Shown one piece after another: positions 12,072 through 20,434 of a stretch of DNA of 64,000 nucleotides (position 1 is its first letter; each line of letters starts with the position of its first letter). Under the pieces are notes generated by a model. The model did not search any database. It was not told the DNA's origin and saw only the letters and a program-made list of their open reading frames with translations. The position numbers and the translations under genes are program-made. Location: the NCBI RefSeq assembly GCF_006459125.1, contig NZ_CP041070.1, positions 1 to 64,000 on the forward strand, given 5' to 3'. Source of the DNA: Halarcobacter anaerophilus. GTDB lineage: Bacteria; Campylobacterota; Campylobacteria; Campylobacterales; Arcobacteraceae.

Positions 12072-12089
12072 TGTCTCAAAATTGTCTCA
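12072..12089 (+). repeat. 11-bp-spaced direct repeat TGTCTCA in a divergent promoter region
   Basis: TGTCTCA occurs at 12072-12078 and 12083-12089, one helical turn apart, between the divergent AraC gene and the gene at 12157. Two in-phase copies would suit an AraC-type dimer. Confidence 0.35.
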
Positions 12090-12156
12090 TATTTTAATAA
12101 ATTCATAAGTTATTATAAAATAGAATTTAATATAACTAAACTTCAGAGGTATTAAA

Positions 12157-12462
12157 ATGAGTGCAGCAGATAGTTTAATTGAACAACTTAATAGAGCTTT
12201 TGAGTCAGATAATATAGATGAATTAAGAAGCTTGCATGAATCACCTGATATGAATATAAGAAGAGCAGTTGCAAAAAACTCCAATATTGATTCTGATATT
12301 GCAAATGACTTATTATATGATCCTGTTTTAAATGTAAGTTATATGGCTTCTTTAAATCCTAAATGTACTATTAGTAGAAATTTTTGTAACGTAAAACTTA
12401 CAAAATGTGTAGTATGCAAAAAAGACGAAAGAAATCTTGATTGTCTTGAGTGTAACAAATAA
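12157..12462 (+). CDS. Small leucine-rich-variant-like repeat protein with a C-terminal 4-Cys motif (copy 2)
   Basis: A 101-residue paralogue of the protein at 10191. It shares MNIRRAVAKNSNI, the near-identical LLYDPVLNVSYMASLNP and a C-terminal CVVC-x8-CLEC, with an extra Cys at CTIS and one in NFCN. The spacing of the four final cysteines is identical in both copies, which argues that they bind a metal or cluster. The function is unknown. The start ATG at 12157 follows AGAGG. Together the two copies bracket the AraC/LysE pair, as if that pair had been inserted between duplicated genes or the copies had been placed by rearrangement. Confidence 0.6.
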   Translation: MSAADSLIEQLNRAFESDNIDELRSLHESPDMNIRRAVAKNSNIDSDIANDLLYDPVLNVSYMASLNPKCTISRNFCNVKLTKCVVCKKDERNLDCLECNK

Positions 12463-12486
12463 AAGCTATCTTTTTTGATAGCTTTT
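12461..12486. terminator. Bidirectional terminator between convergent genes
   Basis: AAAAGCTATC (12461-12470) and GATAGCTTTT (12477-12486) form a perfect 10-bp stem with a T6 loop, with A and T tracts on both sides. It serves the LRV-like gene on the plus strand and the FAD oxidoreductase gene on the minus strand. Confidence 0.85.
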
Positions 12487-13513
12487 ATTCTTTAAATTGG
12501 GGATGATTTTTAAAAAATTCATCAACTTTTTGGGTATAAGAGTACAATTTACCGCTTCTTCTAAGATATGAGTTTACTATATGGTAACCATGGTTTAAAG
12601 CAGCGGCAATAGAACCTCCCGTATTAAAAGCAATATCTCCTGCTACATACATTCCCGGAATATTGGTTCTATAGTGTTCATCATAAATAGGTTTTCCTTT
12701 TTCATCCAATTTTATACCGACTTTTTTAAGAAAATCAACAGGTGCAGTCCCGCCTATTGCGTAAATTACTCTGTCGTAAATCGTATAATAACCGTCATCG
12801 AAATTTACTTTTACTTTTCCGTGTTCATTTTCTAAAGAGATAATATCCGTATTTAGTCTTAATCTTAACTTTTCTTGACCGTTGTATTGATAAAGGATAT
12901 CTTCGTTTGCCGGATTTAATCTGCTAAATTCAGCTTTTCTATAAACCAAAGTTACGGTATTTCCTTCATCTGCTAATTCATATGCATATTCAGCGGCAGA
13001 ATTACCTCCTCCTACGACTAAAATTTTTTCTCCGTGGGAACAGTCGTCAAGATTGAAGTTTACAAACTCTTTTATTGAAGGGGGAATTTTATATGAAGGT
13101 TTATTGGGTTTTCCCATTTTCCCAATAGTAATTACCACCGCTTTTGCTTTAAAACTTTTTGTTGCAGTGGTTACTAAAAAAATATTTTCTTTTTCATTTT
13201 TAACGATATTTTCAACTTCCTCGTTAAAAGCCGTATCGATTTTTTCTTCATCAAGAAGCCTGTCAAAGAAATTTAAAGTAGTCTCTTTTGTTCCGTCCAT
13301 AAAAGGAATATTCCCTTCTATATTTATAGTTTGACCTTTCCAATCTTTATCAACTTTTTTATTTGCTTTATAAAATTTTCTAATAGTACTTGAGTGGTTA
13401 TCCGCTTTATCAATCAGAAGAATATTTTCTATACCGTGAACAGCTGCTTCGACAGCCGTACCAATCCCACCTGGTCCTCCTCCTACTATTAAAATATCAT
13501 AAACGGTCTTCAT
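12485..13513 (-). CDS. NAD(P)/FAD-dependent oxidoreductase of the thioredoxin-reductase-like (YpdA/Bdr-type) group
   Basis: The protein has the FAD dinucleotide motif VGGGPGGIGTAVEAA at its N-terminus, a second nucleotide motif VGGGNSAAEYAYELA near 165-179 for NAD(P)H, and the C-terminal FAD motif GMYVAGDIAFNTGGSIAAALNHG. No redox-active CxxC is present, so it is not a thioredoxin reductase; it resembles YpdA-type disulfide reductases or ferredoxin-NADP reductases. The reading frame is open to a TTG at 13528, but the ATG at 13513 has AGGAG seven bases upstream and is chosen. The gene is transcribed alone from the divergent gap before queF. Confidence 0.82.
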   Translation of the reverse strand: MKTVYDILIVGGGPGGIGTAVEAAVHGIENILLIDKADNHSSTIRKFYKANKKVDKDWKGQTINIEGNIPFMDGTKETTLNFFDRLLDEEKIDTAFNEEVENIVKNEKENIFLVTTATKSFKAKAVVITIGKMGKPNKPSYKIPPSIKEFVNFNLDDCSHGEKILVVGGGNSAAEYAYELADEGNTVTLVYRKAEFSRLNPANEDILYQYNGQEKLRLRLNTDIISLENEHGKVKVNFDDGYYTIYDRVIYAIGGTAPVDFLKKVGIKLDEKGKPIYDEHYRTNIPGMYVAGDIAFNTGGSIAAALNHGYHIVNSYLRRSGKLYSYTQKVDEFFKNHPQFKE

Positions 13514-13685
13514 GGGAAGTCTCCTCAAAATTAAATTTATAATTAAAGTATATATAATTAAATCTTATACCTAATTTGCTTTTATTATAATACTCTTTTC
13601 ATATAAAATTTATATAATAAAACCTGTAAGTATATTTTGGATAAAATATTACTTTTAATGAAATAGATAATAAGGACTTATAATA

Positions 13686-14063
13686 ATGAAATATGGTGAA
13701 AAAGAGATTGTTGAATTTGATATTAACAATGAAGATAATTTTTGGCCAAATATAAATGAAAAAAATTACACTATAAATATTGAACTACCTGAATTTATGG
13801 CAAAATGTCCAAGAAGCGGTTACCCTGATTTTGCAACTATTAAATTAGAATATATCCCTGACAAATTAGTAATTGAATTAAAAGCTTTAAAACTTTATAT
13901 AAATAGTTTTATGTATAGAGAAGTTTCCCATGAAAATTCGGCAAATGAGATATTTGATACTCTGTACGGAAAATTAAAACCAAAATATATGAAAGTAATT
14001 GCAGATTTTAAACCTCGTGGAAATGTACATACCGTAATAGAGATCGACAGCGATAAAATGTAA
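13686..14063 (+). CDS. queF: NADPH-dependent 7-cyano-7-deazaguanine reductase QueF
   Basis: QueF reduces preQ0 to preQ1 in queuosine biosynthesis. The 125 residues fit the short, unimodular QueF type. Visible are the nucleophile C41 in AKCPRSGYPDFA, the Asp48 partner, the QueF signature ELKALKLYINSF (64-75) for NADPH binding and the SHEN motif with H82 and E83. The ATG follows AAGGA. I saw no preQ1 riboswitch in the 157-base leader. The HTH gene follows after ten bases. Confidence 0.93.
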   Translation: MKYGEKEIVEFDINNEDNFWPNINEKNYTINIELPEFMAKCPRSGYPDFATIKLEYIPDKLVIELKALKLYINSFMYREVSHENSANEIFDTLYGKLKPKYMKVIADFKPRGNVHTVIEIDSDKM

Positions 14064-14073
14064 GGATTAATCC

Positions 14074-14679
14074 TTGGAAAGATTGGTTACAACTTCACAA
14101 GCTGCTGAAATCCTTGGGCTGTCTTTACAAGGAGTACACTACAGAATAAGAAAAAACCAATTAAAATCTATTAAAAAATCAGGTAAAACCTATGTTTACA
14201 TAGATGAAAATTCTCAAACTCAAAGTGAACCCAAAGTTGAACTGAAACAGATGCCTTATACGGAAGTTGTAAAAGAGATTGTAAAAGCAAAAGATGAACA
14301 AATTGATCTTCTTAAAAAGTCTATTAAATGGATGAGAAAGCAATACGGTTCGGAAATATCAAGACTAGAAAAAAATCAGAAAAAAATAATAGGTGTTTTT
14401 AACAGGGAAATTGAACTTTTGCAAAGTGCCTTTAATGAAATGCGTTCAATCTACAAACCCCAAATTGAAAATATGCAAAAAGAGAAAAAAGAGGAGCAAA
14501 AAGAGAAATTTATCTCTCTTCAAGAGTTTACTTTGTACTTAAAAAGACATCAAAAAAGTAAAAAAGATATAAAACTTATAATATTAAAAGCTATTCAAAA
14601 AAGAGATAGAAGATTTATTTATAATAAAAAAGATAAAAAACTTTTGATTTTAAATGAAGATTTTTCAGATTTTATATAA
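14074..14679 (+). CDS. Helix-turn-helix coiled-coil protein (DUF3972-like)
   Basis: The 201 residues open with a MerR/excisionase-like helix-turn-helix (VTTSQAAEILGLSLQGVHYR, 4-23, then a wing KSGKTYVYID), followed by a long coiled coil (about 75-160, rich in K, E and Q) and a short basic C-terminal domain. This layout resembles the DUF3972 proteins found in Campylobacterota, whose role is unknown to me. The start is TTG at 14074, with AAGGA eight bases upstream; no ATG fits better. It is probably cotranscribed with queF. DNA binding is inferred from the HTH. Confidence 0.65.
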   Translation: MERLVTTSQAAEILGLSLQGVHYRIRKNQLKSIKKSGKTYVYIDENSQTQSEPKVELKQMPYTEVVKEIVKAKDEQIDLLKKSIKWMRKQYGSEISRLEKNQKKIIGVFNREIELLQSAFNEMRSIYKPQIENMQKEKKEEQKEKFISLQEFTLYLKRHQKSKKDIKLIILKAIQKRDRRFIYNKKDKKLLILNEDFSDFI

Positions 14680-14684
14680 AAAAA

Positions 14685-14701
14685 GAGTGCTGTTAGCACT
14701 C
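14685..14701 (-). terminator. Terminator of the SRP RNA gene
   Basis: On the minus strand GAGTGC-TAACA-GCACTC is followed by a T run (plus coordinates 14685-14701, A tract at 14678-14684). The first arm is shared with the 3' arm of the SRP RNA end helix, so the hairpin and the mature RNA fold exclude each other. It may also stop the plus-strand gene at 14679. Confidence 0.7.
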
Positions 14702-14802
14702 TTCTCCAGATACCCAATCACACCACAAAAAAAGGTGCCTTGCTGTGTTCCCACCCTGGGGCGTTGTCTTTAGATACGATTGAAAGGGTCTAAAGAAGAG
14801 CA
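14696..14802 (-). ncRNA. ffs: Signal recognition particle RNA, small bacterial type (4.5S)
   Basis: On the minus strand the core CAGGGTGGGAACACAGCA matches the SRP helix-8 pattern CAGG-nn-nGGAAn-nn-AGCA, with a GGAA tetraloop, as in the E. coli RNA. Flanking arms pair as expected: GCUCUUCU at the 5' end with AGAAGAGU at the 3' end, and ACCC...CAAUC with GAUUGGGU inside. The mature RNA would be about 107 nucleotides. It works with Ffh in cotranslational membrane targeting. The ends are estimated from the helix. A 12-bp hairpin lies directly upstream, see the separate entry. Confidence 0.88.
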
Positions 14803-14829
14803 TAAAAAGTACCTAAATACTCTTTATGC
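14800..14829 (-). other. Leader hairpin upstream of the SRP RNA
   Basis: On the minus strand GCATAAAGAGTA and TACTTTTTATGC pair over 12 bp (one G-U) around a 6-base loop. It lies between a candidate -10 box TACAAT (14847-14852, minus strand) and the mature SRP RNA, so it would sit in the 5' part of the precursor and could mark a processing site. Confidence 0.45.
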
Positions 14830-14887
14830 TTCTCTTTAAGGACACAATTGTATCTTAATAAAGCTTAAATTTTTTATAAAAAATTAA

Positions 14888-14915
14888 TTGACAATAATTT
14901 TTAAAAGAGTATAAT
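14888..14915 (+). promoter_or_regulatory. Sigma-70 promoter for the EamA transporter gene
   Basis: A perfect TTGACA (14888-14893) and a perfect TATAAT (14910-14915) are separated by 16 bases, 29 bases before the ATG at 14945. It is the best full-consensus promoter seen in the window. Confidence 0.8.
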
Positions 14916-14944
14916 TTCTCTCCATTTTTCAAGTGAGTAGTACA

Positions 14945-15847
14945 ATGCCCAAATTATCAAGCTTTATAGGTATATTTTTATTAGTTTTTGCAATGTTGAT
15001 CTGGGGAAGTTCTTTTGTTGCTTTGAAGTTTGCAATGAAAGATTTAGGTGAATATACGGTTATATTTTTTAGAATGTTAATAGCCTCTTTATGTTTTATA
15101 TATTTTATAAAAGATTTTTCCAAATATGAATTTACAAAAAAAGATAAAAAACTGATTTTGCTTTTAGCAATTTTTGAACCTTGTTTATATTTTATTTTTG
15201 AGGCAAAAGCTCTTTTATATACATCTGCTTCGCAAGCAGGAGTGATTACTTCTATGATGCCTCTTATTACGGCTTTTTTTGCAGGATATTTTCTAAAAGA
15301 GATTATTTCAAAACAGTTACTTTTCGGTTCTTTACTTGCTATGATGGGTGTAATTTGGTTAAGCGTAAATGCTTCTGCGTCAATAAGTGCCCCAGATCCG
15401 CTTTTAGGAAATTTTCTGGAATTTTGTGCAATGGTTTGCGGAACAGGATATACAATAGTTACGAGATATCTAGTGGATAAATTTTCACCATTGTTTATTA
15501 CTGCAATGCAGGCTTTTATAGGTGCTGTATTCTTTTTTCCTTTTTTTATTTATGAACTCAACGTAAAGGCTTTGAATTTTACTTTTGAGGGAGTTGCTTC
15601 TCTGTTTTATTTGGGTGTAGTCGTTACTTTATGCGGATACGGGCTTTATAATTTTGCACTTACAAAGATTGAAGCTTCAAAAGCTGCTATGTTTATAAAT
15701 CTAATACCTATTTTTACCCTTGGTTTGGCATTTTTATTTCTTGGCGAAAAGTTATCTTTTCAAGAGTTAATTGCCTGTGCGGTAATACTTTCGGGAGTAG
15801 TTTTTTCTCAAATAAAAATAAAAAGAAAAAAAAGAATTAAAATTTGA
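14945..15847 (+). CDS. EamA/DMT superfamily transporter
   Basis: An inner-membrane protein of about 300 residues with ten predicted hydrophobic segments in two EamA repeats. The first repeat shows MLIWGSSFVALKFAM and the second ends in the typical LIPIFTLGLAFLFLGEKLS. Members export or import metabolites such as amino acids; the substrate is not predictable. The frame is open to a GTG at 14933, but the ATG at 14945 is preferred by its distance to the promoter. The C-terminus is basic (KIKRKKRIKI). Its stop overlaps the next start by four bases. Confidence 0.82.
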   Translation: MPKLSSFIGIFLLVFAMLIWGSSFVALKFAMKDLGEYTVIFFRMLIASLCFIYFIKDFSKYEFTKKDKKLILLLAIFEPCLYFIFEAKALLYTSASQAGVITSMMPLITAFFAGYFLKEIISKQLLFGSLLAMMGVIWLSVNASASISAPDPLLGNFLEFCAMVCGTGYTIVTRYLVDKFSPLFITAMQAFIGAVFFFPFFIYELNVKALNFTFEGVASLFYLGVVVTLCGYGLYNFALTKIEASKAAMFINLIPIFTLGLAFLFLGEKLSFQELIACAVILSGVVFSQIKIKRKKRIKI

Positions 15848-16254
15848 TATATCTGGTTCTATTTTTTTCTGCTTTTGTTTCTGCCACGCTTTTCCCAATG
15901 GGAAGTGAGGCTTTGCTTATTTTTGATATAAATGAGGGATATAATCTTTATTTGATTCTTTTTTTTGCAACATTGGGAAATGTTTTGGGCTCTTTGCTTA
16001 ATTATTATCTGGGATTAAAAGGAGAAGAGTTTTTAGAAAAGAAAAGGCTTTTAAAAAGTGAAAAAACAGCTAAATATAAAAAGTTTTTTAATAAATACGG
16101 AGGTTTCTCCCTGCTTTTTTCCTGGGCTCCTATTATTGGAGACCCTATTACTTTTATAGCCGGAGTTTTAAAGTATGATTTTAAGAGATTTCTTTTTTTA
16201 GTTACTTTGGCAAAATTTGCACGATATCTGTTTTTGGCTTTGGTTGTTTTATAA
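15844..16254 (+). CDS. YqaA family small membrane protein (SNARE-associated/DedA-like)
   Basis: The 136 residues have three to four hydrophobic segments and the motif FPMGSEALLIF near the N-terminus, the glycine-rich GNVLGSLLNYYLG and the C-terminal FSWAPIIGDPITFIAGVL typical of YqaA/DedA-like proteins. These are linked to membrane or lipid transport homeostasis, but no precise role is known. The start is TTG at 15844 inside the upstream stop (TTGA overlap), pointing to translational coupling. The stop overlaps the end of the convergent ureG by six bases. Confidence 0.75.
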   Translation: MIYLVLFFSAFVSATLFPMGSEALLIFDINEGYNLYLILFFATLGNVLGSLLNYYLGLKGEEFLEKKRLLKSEKTAKYKKFFNKYGGFSLLFSWAPIIGDPITFIAGVLKYDFKRFLFLVTLAKFARYLFLALVVL

Positions 16255-16836
16255 TAAAGCTAAAATCCACTCTTTTAATTTTTTAAAACTCTCTTCATCT
16301 TTGTTTGTTAGAAAAATACTCGGTTTGTTTTTTCTATTGTTTTTTACATCTTCTTTAAAGCTCTCTAAATCTACATTTACATAAGGACAAAGGTCAATTT
16401 TATTTATAACTAAAAGATCTGAAAATAGAAGCCCTGCACCTTTTTTTCTTGGAATATCTGCACCTTGAGCCACATCAATCACATAAAAGTAGTAATCGAT
16501 TAATTCATAAGAGAACGTTGCACTTAGATTATCTCCTCCGCTTTCTACAAAAATAATATCGGGATTAAACTCTTTTTCTATCTCTTCCACGGCTTTTTGG
16601 TTCATTGAAATATCATCTCTAATAGCAGTATGAGGACAACCTCCCGTCTCTACTCCTATTATCTGTTTTTCATTTAGATTTAGTTTGCTTTTTAAATAGT
16701 TTGCATCTTCTGTTGTATATATATCGTTTGTTACAATACCTAAAGTATATTCCTCTTTTAACATATTTGTAAGTTTCTCAATAATAGAAGTTTTACCGCT
16801 TCCTACAGGTCCTGCAATTCCAATTTTAATACTCAT
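16249..16836 (-). CDS. ureG: Urease accessory GTPase UreG
   Basis: UreG is the GTPase that delivers nickel to apo-urease in the UreDFG complex. The 195 residues have the P-loop GPVGSGKTS (9-17), the nickel-binding CPH motif in GCPHTAIRDD near 67-76, ESGGDNLSATFS near 97-108 and the guanine-specificity motif NKIDL near 144. The length is typical. It is the last gene of the minus-strand cluster ureAB-C-E-F-G, 12 bases after ureF. Confidence 0.95.
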   Translation of the reverse strand: MSIKIGIAGPVGSGKTSIIEKLTNMLKEEYTLGIVTNDIYTTEDANYLKSKLNLNEKQIIGVETGGCPHTAIRDDISMNQKAVEEIEKEFNPDIIFVESGGDNLSATFSYELIDYYFYVIDVAQGADIPRKKGAGLLFSDLLVINKIDLCPYVNVDLESFKEDVKNNRKNKPSIFLTNKDEESFKKLKEWILALL

Positions 16837-16848
16837 ATAAATAATCCT

Positions 16849-17550
16849 TTATGTTGTAAACATTTTCGGTTCTAAATTTAAATGTGAGAAAATAACCTCT
16901 TCAAACAAAGGGTTAAAATTACTTACATTTTTAGAACAGTTTTTTATTTTTTCTTCCAAAATATCATCAAAACCAAATAAAATTTGCTGTATTTGGGAAG
17001 GTTTTATTCTTGATATTTTTAGACTTGCACTTGCAATATTTATCAAAGTTTTTTTGCACCATAAAAGCAAAAAAGTCTCTTTGTCCAAGCCTAATTCAAA
17101 AGCGTAGGCACTTAAAATAAAAAGTTCATTTCCGAAACTTTTTTCACTTTTCACTTTTTTAAAATACTCTTGTACTGTTTTGTTTTTTATCTCAAAATCA
17201 ATATGTTTTAAATAGTTCTCCCCTAAATCTTTTGAGGCTTTTGCATATTCAAAACTAAGCATTGATGAAAATTTTTTATCCTCTTTTATTAGAAGGTTCA
17301 GTTTATCTTCTTCTAAAAGTTTGAAAACCTTTTTTACAATAGCAAATTCCATTTTCTGATATTGATCGTAAATAAGATTGTTTAAAAAACTTTCCAAACT
17401 TTTTTTGTCGTTTATAAAACCCAAAACAACATGAGGTTCAAGTCCGAAAGAGTGAACAAAAGCTCCTGAGGGGAATATCCCGTCAAGAAGCTGAATAAAT
17501 CTGCTTAAAGCTTTTGTAGGTGTATTAGTGGCTATGGTGTGCTTTTCCAT
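16849..17550 (-). CDS. ureF: Urease accessory protein UreF
   Basis: UreF links UreD and UreG in the nickel-insertion complex and is mostly helical. The 233 residues carry the conserved N-terminal LLDGIFPSGAFVHSFGLE (22-39). The rest is weakly conserved, as usual for UreF. The ATG at 17550 lies inside ureE and the two frames overlap by 26 bases, which suggests translational coupling. Confidence 0.92.
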   Translation of the reverse strand: MEKHTIATNTPTKALSRFIQLLDGIFPSGAFVHSFGLEPHVVLGFINDKKSLESFLNNLIYDQYQKMEFAIVKKVFKLLEEDKLNLLIKEDKKFSSMLSFEYAKASKDLGENYLKHIDFEIKNKTVQEYFKKVKSEKSFGNELFILSAYAFELGLDKETFLLLWCKKTLINIASASLKISRIKPSQIQQILFGFDDILEEKIKNCSKNVSNFNPLFEEVIFSHLNLEPKMFTT

Positions 17551-17959
17551 TTGGTCTGAAAATAGCCTTTGTTTTTTCTACTTTTACCCCTTCAATAGCC
17601 TCACAAGCTTTTATAATATCTGCTGTTGAGATATCGTCTAAAATAGTTATTTTAAAATCTTCTATACAAATAGGCTGATGTCTGTTTCCTATTTCATAAG
17701 CAATTCTTGCAAAGGTAATATGATCGCTAAATTTTAGAATATAAATACTGTCTTGGGATTTTGAAACTTTGATTTTATATCCGTCTTCACACTCTAAAAT
17801 ATCGTTTTCATGAAGGTGAGTATATTTTGTTTTTATTATAAATTCAACACCGTTTTTCGTAATAGCACAAAGATTGGGCTTTTGCATATCAAACCAATCC
17901 AAAAGTACACTATCGTCCGAGTCTATATCTCTTTTTATCTCAATTACTTTTTTAATCAC
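17525..17959 (-). CDS. ureE: Urease accessory nickel metallochaperone UreE
   Basis: UreE binds nickel and passes it to UreG. The 144 residues have the peptide-binding N-terminal domain (about 1-70) and the metal-binding C-terminal domain with GNRHQPICIED near 91-101, which holds the dimer-interface His. The C-terminus is short and ends in AHHSH, a modest His tail compared with the long poly-His of Klebsiella UreE. It starts ten bases after ureC. Confidence 0.92.
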   Translation of the reverse strand: MIKKVIEIKRDIDSDDSVLLDWFDMQKPNLCAITKNGVEFIIKTKYTHLHENDILECEDGYKIKVSKSQDSIYILKFSDHITFARIAYEIGNRHQPICIEDFKITILDDISTADIIKACEAIEGVKVEKTKAIFRPNGKAHHSH

Positions 17960-17968
17960 TTCTTATCC

Positions 17969-19672
17969 TTAAAATAGAAAATATTTTTTAGTCATTGGAA
18001 GCTCTTTTTGAAAAGAGGATTCTATGATTTTTCCGTCCACTTTTACATCATAAGTTTCAGGATCAACTTCTATTTTTCCAATAAAGTTATTTAGTTTCAT
18101 ATCTTTTTTCCCGATATTTCTTGTATTTTTAACGGGAAGCATAACTTTTTTGGTATCCATTTTCTCTTCAATTCCTGCTTTTATTGCTGCATTTGATACA
18201 AAAATTGCACTTGTATTTGAAGCTGCTTTTCCTAAACTTCCAAACATAGGTCTGTACATATTTGGTTCAGGGGTTGGAATAGAAGCATTTGAATCGCCCA
18301 TCATAGCCAAAGCTATAAATCCGCCTTTTAAAATGATTTCAGGTTTAACTCCGAAAAATGCCGGTGTCCAAAGAACTAAATCCGCCATTTTCCCAACTTC
18401 AACACTTCCTATATGTTCACTGATTCCAGAAGCAATAGCAGGGTTTATAGTATATTTTGCAATATATCTTTTGATTCTGTTATTATCGCTTAAAGAATCA
18501 TCCTCTTCTAAGGCTCCTCTTTGTTTTTTCATAGAGTCTGCTACTTGCCAAGTTCTGATTACGACTTCTCCTACTCTACCCATAGCTTGAGAATCGCTGC
18601 TGGTCATTGAGATGGCTCCTATGTCGTGTAAAACATCTTCTGCTGCAATAGTTTTCCCTCTGATTCTGGATTCTGCAAAACTTACATCTTCCGGAATTTT
18701 AGGGCTTAAATGGTGACAAACCATAAGCATATCAAGATGTTCTTCTATGGTATTTTTTGTATAAGGTAAGGTTGGATTTGTAGAAGAGGGTAAAATATTT
18801 TCTAATCCCGCAACTTTCATAATATCAGGGGCATGACCGCCTCCTGCACCTTCACTGTGGAAAGTATGAATTGTTCTTCCTGCAAAAGCATTAACTGTGC
18901 TATCTACAAAACCTGATTCATTTAAAGTATCCGTATGGATTGCAACTTGAACATCAAAATCATCTGCAACTTTTAGGCAAGTATCGATAGCATTTGGAGT
19001 TGTTCCCCAGTCTTCATGCAGTTTTAAACCCATAGCTCCTGCTTCAATTTGAACTTTAAGGGCTTCATAACTTGAGCTGTTCCCTTTCCCCATAAAACCG
19101 AAGTTTAAAGGTAAATCATCAACTGCTTCAATCATTTTTTGAATATTAAATTCTCCGGGAGTACAAGTTGTGGCATTTGTTCCCGTATTTGGTCCTGTAC
19201 CTCCTCCTAACATAGTGGTTACTCCGGAACTTAAAGCTTCATCAATTTGTCCCGGAGAAATAAAGTGAATATGTGAATCAATTCCGCCTGCTGTTATGAT
19301 TTTTCCTTCAGCTGAAAGAATTTCCGTATTTGCTCCTATTTCTAAACCTTTTGTAATTCCATCGCAGTTTAGCGGATTTCCGCTTTTCCCAATAGCTGAG
19401 ATTTTTCCTTCTTTTATACCGATATCAGCTTTGTAAATACCTGTATAGTCAATAATCACGGCATTTGTAATAATCAAATCGGCGGTATCTACGGCATTTG
19501 GAGACTGGCTCATCCCGTCTCTTACTGTCTTTCCTCCTCCAAATTTTGATTCTTCACCGTAAATTGTATAATCTTTCTCAATTTTGGCTATCAAGCTTGT
19601 ATCTGCTAATCTAAATCTATCGCCTGTTGTGGGTCCATACATTGAAGCGTATTTTTCTTTTGAGATTTTCAT
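17969..19672 (-). CDS. ureC: Urease catalytic subunit alpha (UreC; Helicobacter UreB equivalent)
   Basis: The catalytic subunit hydrolyses urea to ammonia and carbamate with two nickel ions. All key residues are visible in the 567-residue protein: H134 and H136 (SHIHF), the carbamylated K217 (GLKLHEDWG), H246 (AIHTDTLNE), H272, D360 ([10 protein letters not shown]) and the flap C319-H320 (MVCHHLS). Each is two below the H. pylori number, so the alignment is gap-free in these regions. It should be active. Its ATG overlaps the ureAB stop by four bases. Confidence 0.97.
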   Translation of the reverse strand: MKISKEKYASMYGPTTGDRFRLADTSLIAKIEKDYTIYGEESKFGGGKTVRDGMSQSPNAVDTADLIITNAVIIDYTGIYKADIGIKEGKISAIGKSGNPLNCDGITKGLEIGANTEILSAEGKIITAGGIDSHIHFISPGQIDEALSSGVTTMLGGGTGPNTGTNATTCTPGEFNIQKMIEAVDDLPLNFGFMGKGNSSSYEALKVQIEAGAMGLKLHEDWGTTPNAIDTCLKVADDFDVQVAIHTDTLNESGFVDSTVNAFAGRTIHTFHSEGAGGGHAPDIMKVAGLENILPSSTNPTLPYTKNTIEEHLDMLMVCHHLSPKIPEDVSFAESRIRGKTIAAEDVLHDIGAISMTSSDSQAMGRVGEVVIRTWQVADSMKKQRGALEEDDSLSDNNRIKRYIAKYTINPAIASGISEHIGSVEVGKMADLVLWTPAFFGVKPEIILKGGFIALAMMGDSNASIPTPEPNMYRPMFGSLGKAASNTSAIFVSNAAIKAGIEEKMDTKKVMLPVKNTRNIGKKDMKLNNFIGKIEVDPETYDVKVDGKIIESSFQKELPMTKKYFLF

Positions 19673-20352
19673 ACTCTACTCCCTAAAAATTTTTCAAGAT
19701 TTTCTATAGCTTTTTCTTTTGTTTCTTTTTTATCTAGGTAACCATTTACAAGAGCATTAAATCCTGCAATATATCTTTGACCTCTAAAAGGAACAACTTC
19801 AACCTTTTTTTTACTTCCGGGTTCAAATCTAACAGAGGTTCCGGCAGGGATATTTAATCTTTGACCGTAAGCTTTTTGTCTGTCAAATTCTAAAAAGGCA
19901 TTTGTTTCAAAAAAGTGGTAGTGAGAACCAACTTGTATTGGTCTGTCACCGATGTTTTCAACTTCTATTGCCGTAACTTCCGAACCTTCATTTAATTCAA
20001 TTTCTCCCTCATCAATAAAATATTCTCCCGGAGTTATTTCCGATTTTATTTCAGGGATTGGATTATGAACCGTAACAAGTTTTGTTCCGTCATCAAAAGT
20101 TGCTTCTGTTTGAACCATATGCATCATAGAAGCAACACCTGGCATAACATCATCGGCTTTTAGCACTTTTGTAGCTTCAACCATAAGTTGAGCAACACTT
20201 TTACCCTCTCTGGCACCTTCTAATATAAATGCACTGATAATGGCAACAGCTTCAGGGTAATTTAGTTTTAAACCCTTCTCTTTTCGCTCTTGCGCTAATT
20301 TTGAAGCTGTGTAAATAAGCAGTTTCTCTTGTTCACGGTTTGTCAAAAACAT
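19669..20352 (-). CDS. ureA: Fused urease subunit gamma/beta (UreA-UreB fusion; Helicobacter UreA type)
   Basis: The N-terminal ~100 residues are the gamma subunit ([32 protein letters not shown]) and the rest is the beta subunit ([61 protein letters not shown]). This fusion is the arrangement known from Helicobacter. At about 227 residues it is shorter than H. pylori UreA at the C-terminus, the part involved there in dodecamer assembly. The ATG at 20352 has GAGGAGG six bases upstream and is chosen over the TTG one codon earlier. Confidence 0.95.
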   Translation of the reverse strand: MFLTNREQEKLLIYTASKLAQERKEKGLKLNYPEAVAIISAFILEGAREGKSVAQLMVEATKVLKADDVMPGVASMMHMVQTEATFDDGTKLVTVHNPIPEIKSEITPGEYFIDEGEIELNEGSEVTAIEVENIGDRPIQVGSHYHFFETNAFLEFDRQKAYGQRLNIPAGTSVRFEPGSKKKVEVVPFRGQRYIAGFNALVNGYLDKKETKEKAIENLEKFLGSRV

Positions 20353-20403
20353 CAAATGCCTCCTCTATTTTTCTCTGATAGTTTATCTAAAAACAATTGG
20401 TTT

Positions 20404-20409
20404 ATTATA
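20404..20409 (-). promoter_or_regulatory. Candidate -10 box for the urease operon
   Basis: On the minus strand TATAAT lies 51 bases before the ureAB ATG, inside the 82-base gap after the malate synthase gene. Read-through from the upstream NCS1-glcB transcript is equally possible. Confidence 0.35.
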
Positions 20410-20434
20410 TTTACATTTGTATAATATTTATTCA

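Noticed and set aside
13529-13685. Possible preQ1 riboswitch before queF
   Set aside because: The leader is very AT-rich and lacks the compact C-rich loop and A-rich tail of a preQ1-I aptamer. No support was found.
18150-18590. 146-residue open frame antisense to ureC
   Set aside because: It lies wholly inside a gene with all urease catalytic residues, and its composition mirrors the complementary codons. It is a shadow frame.
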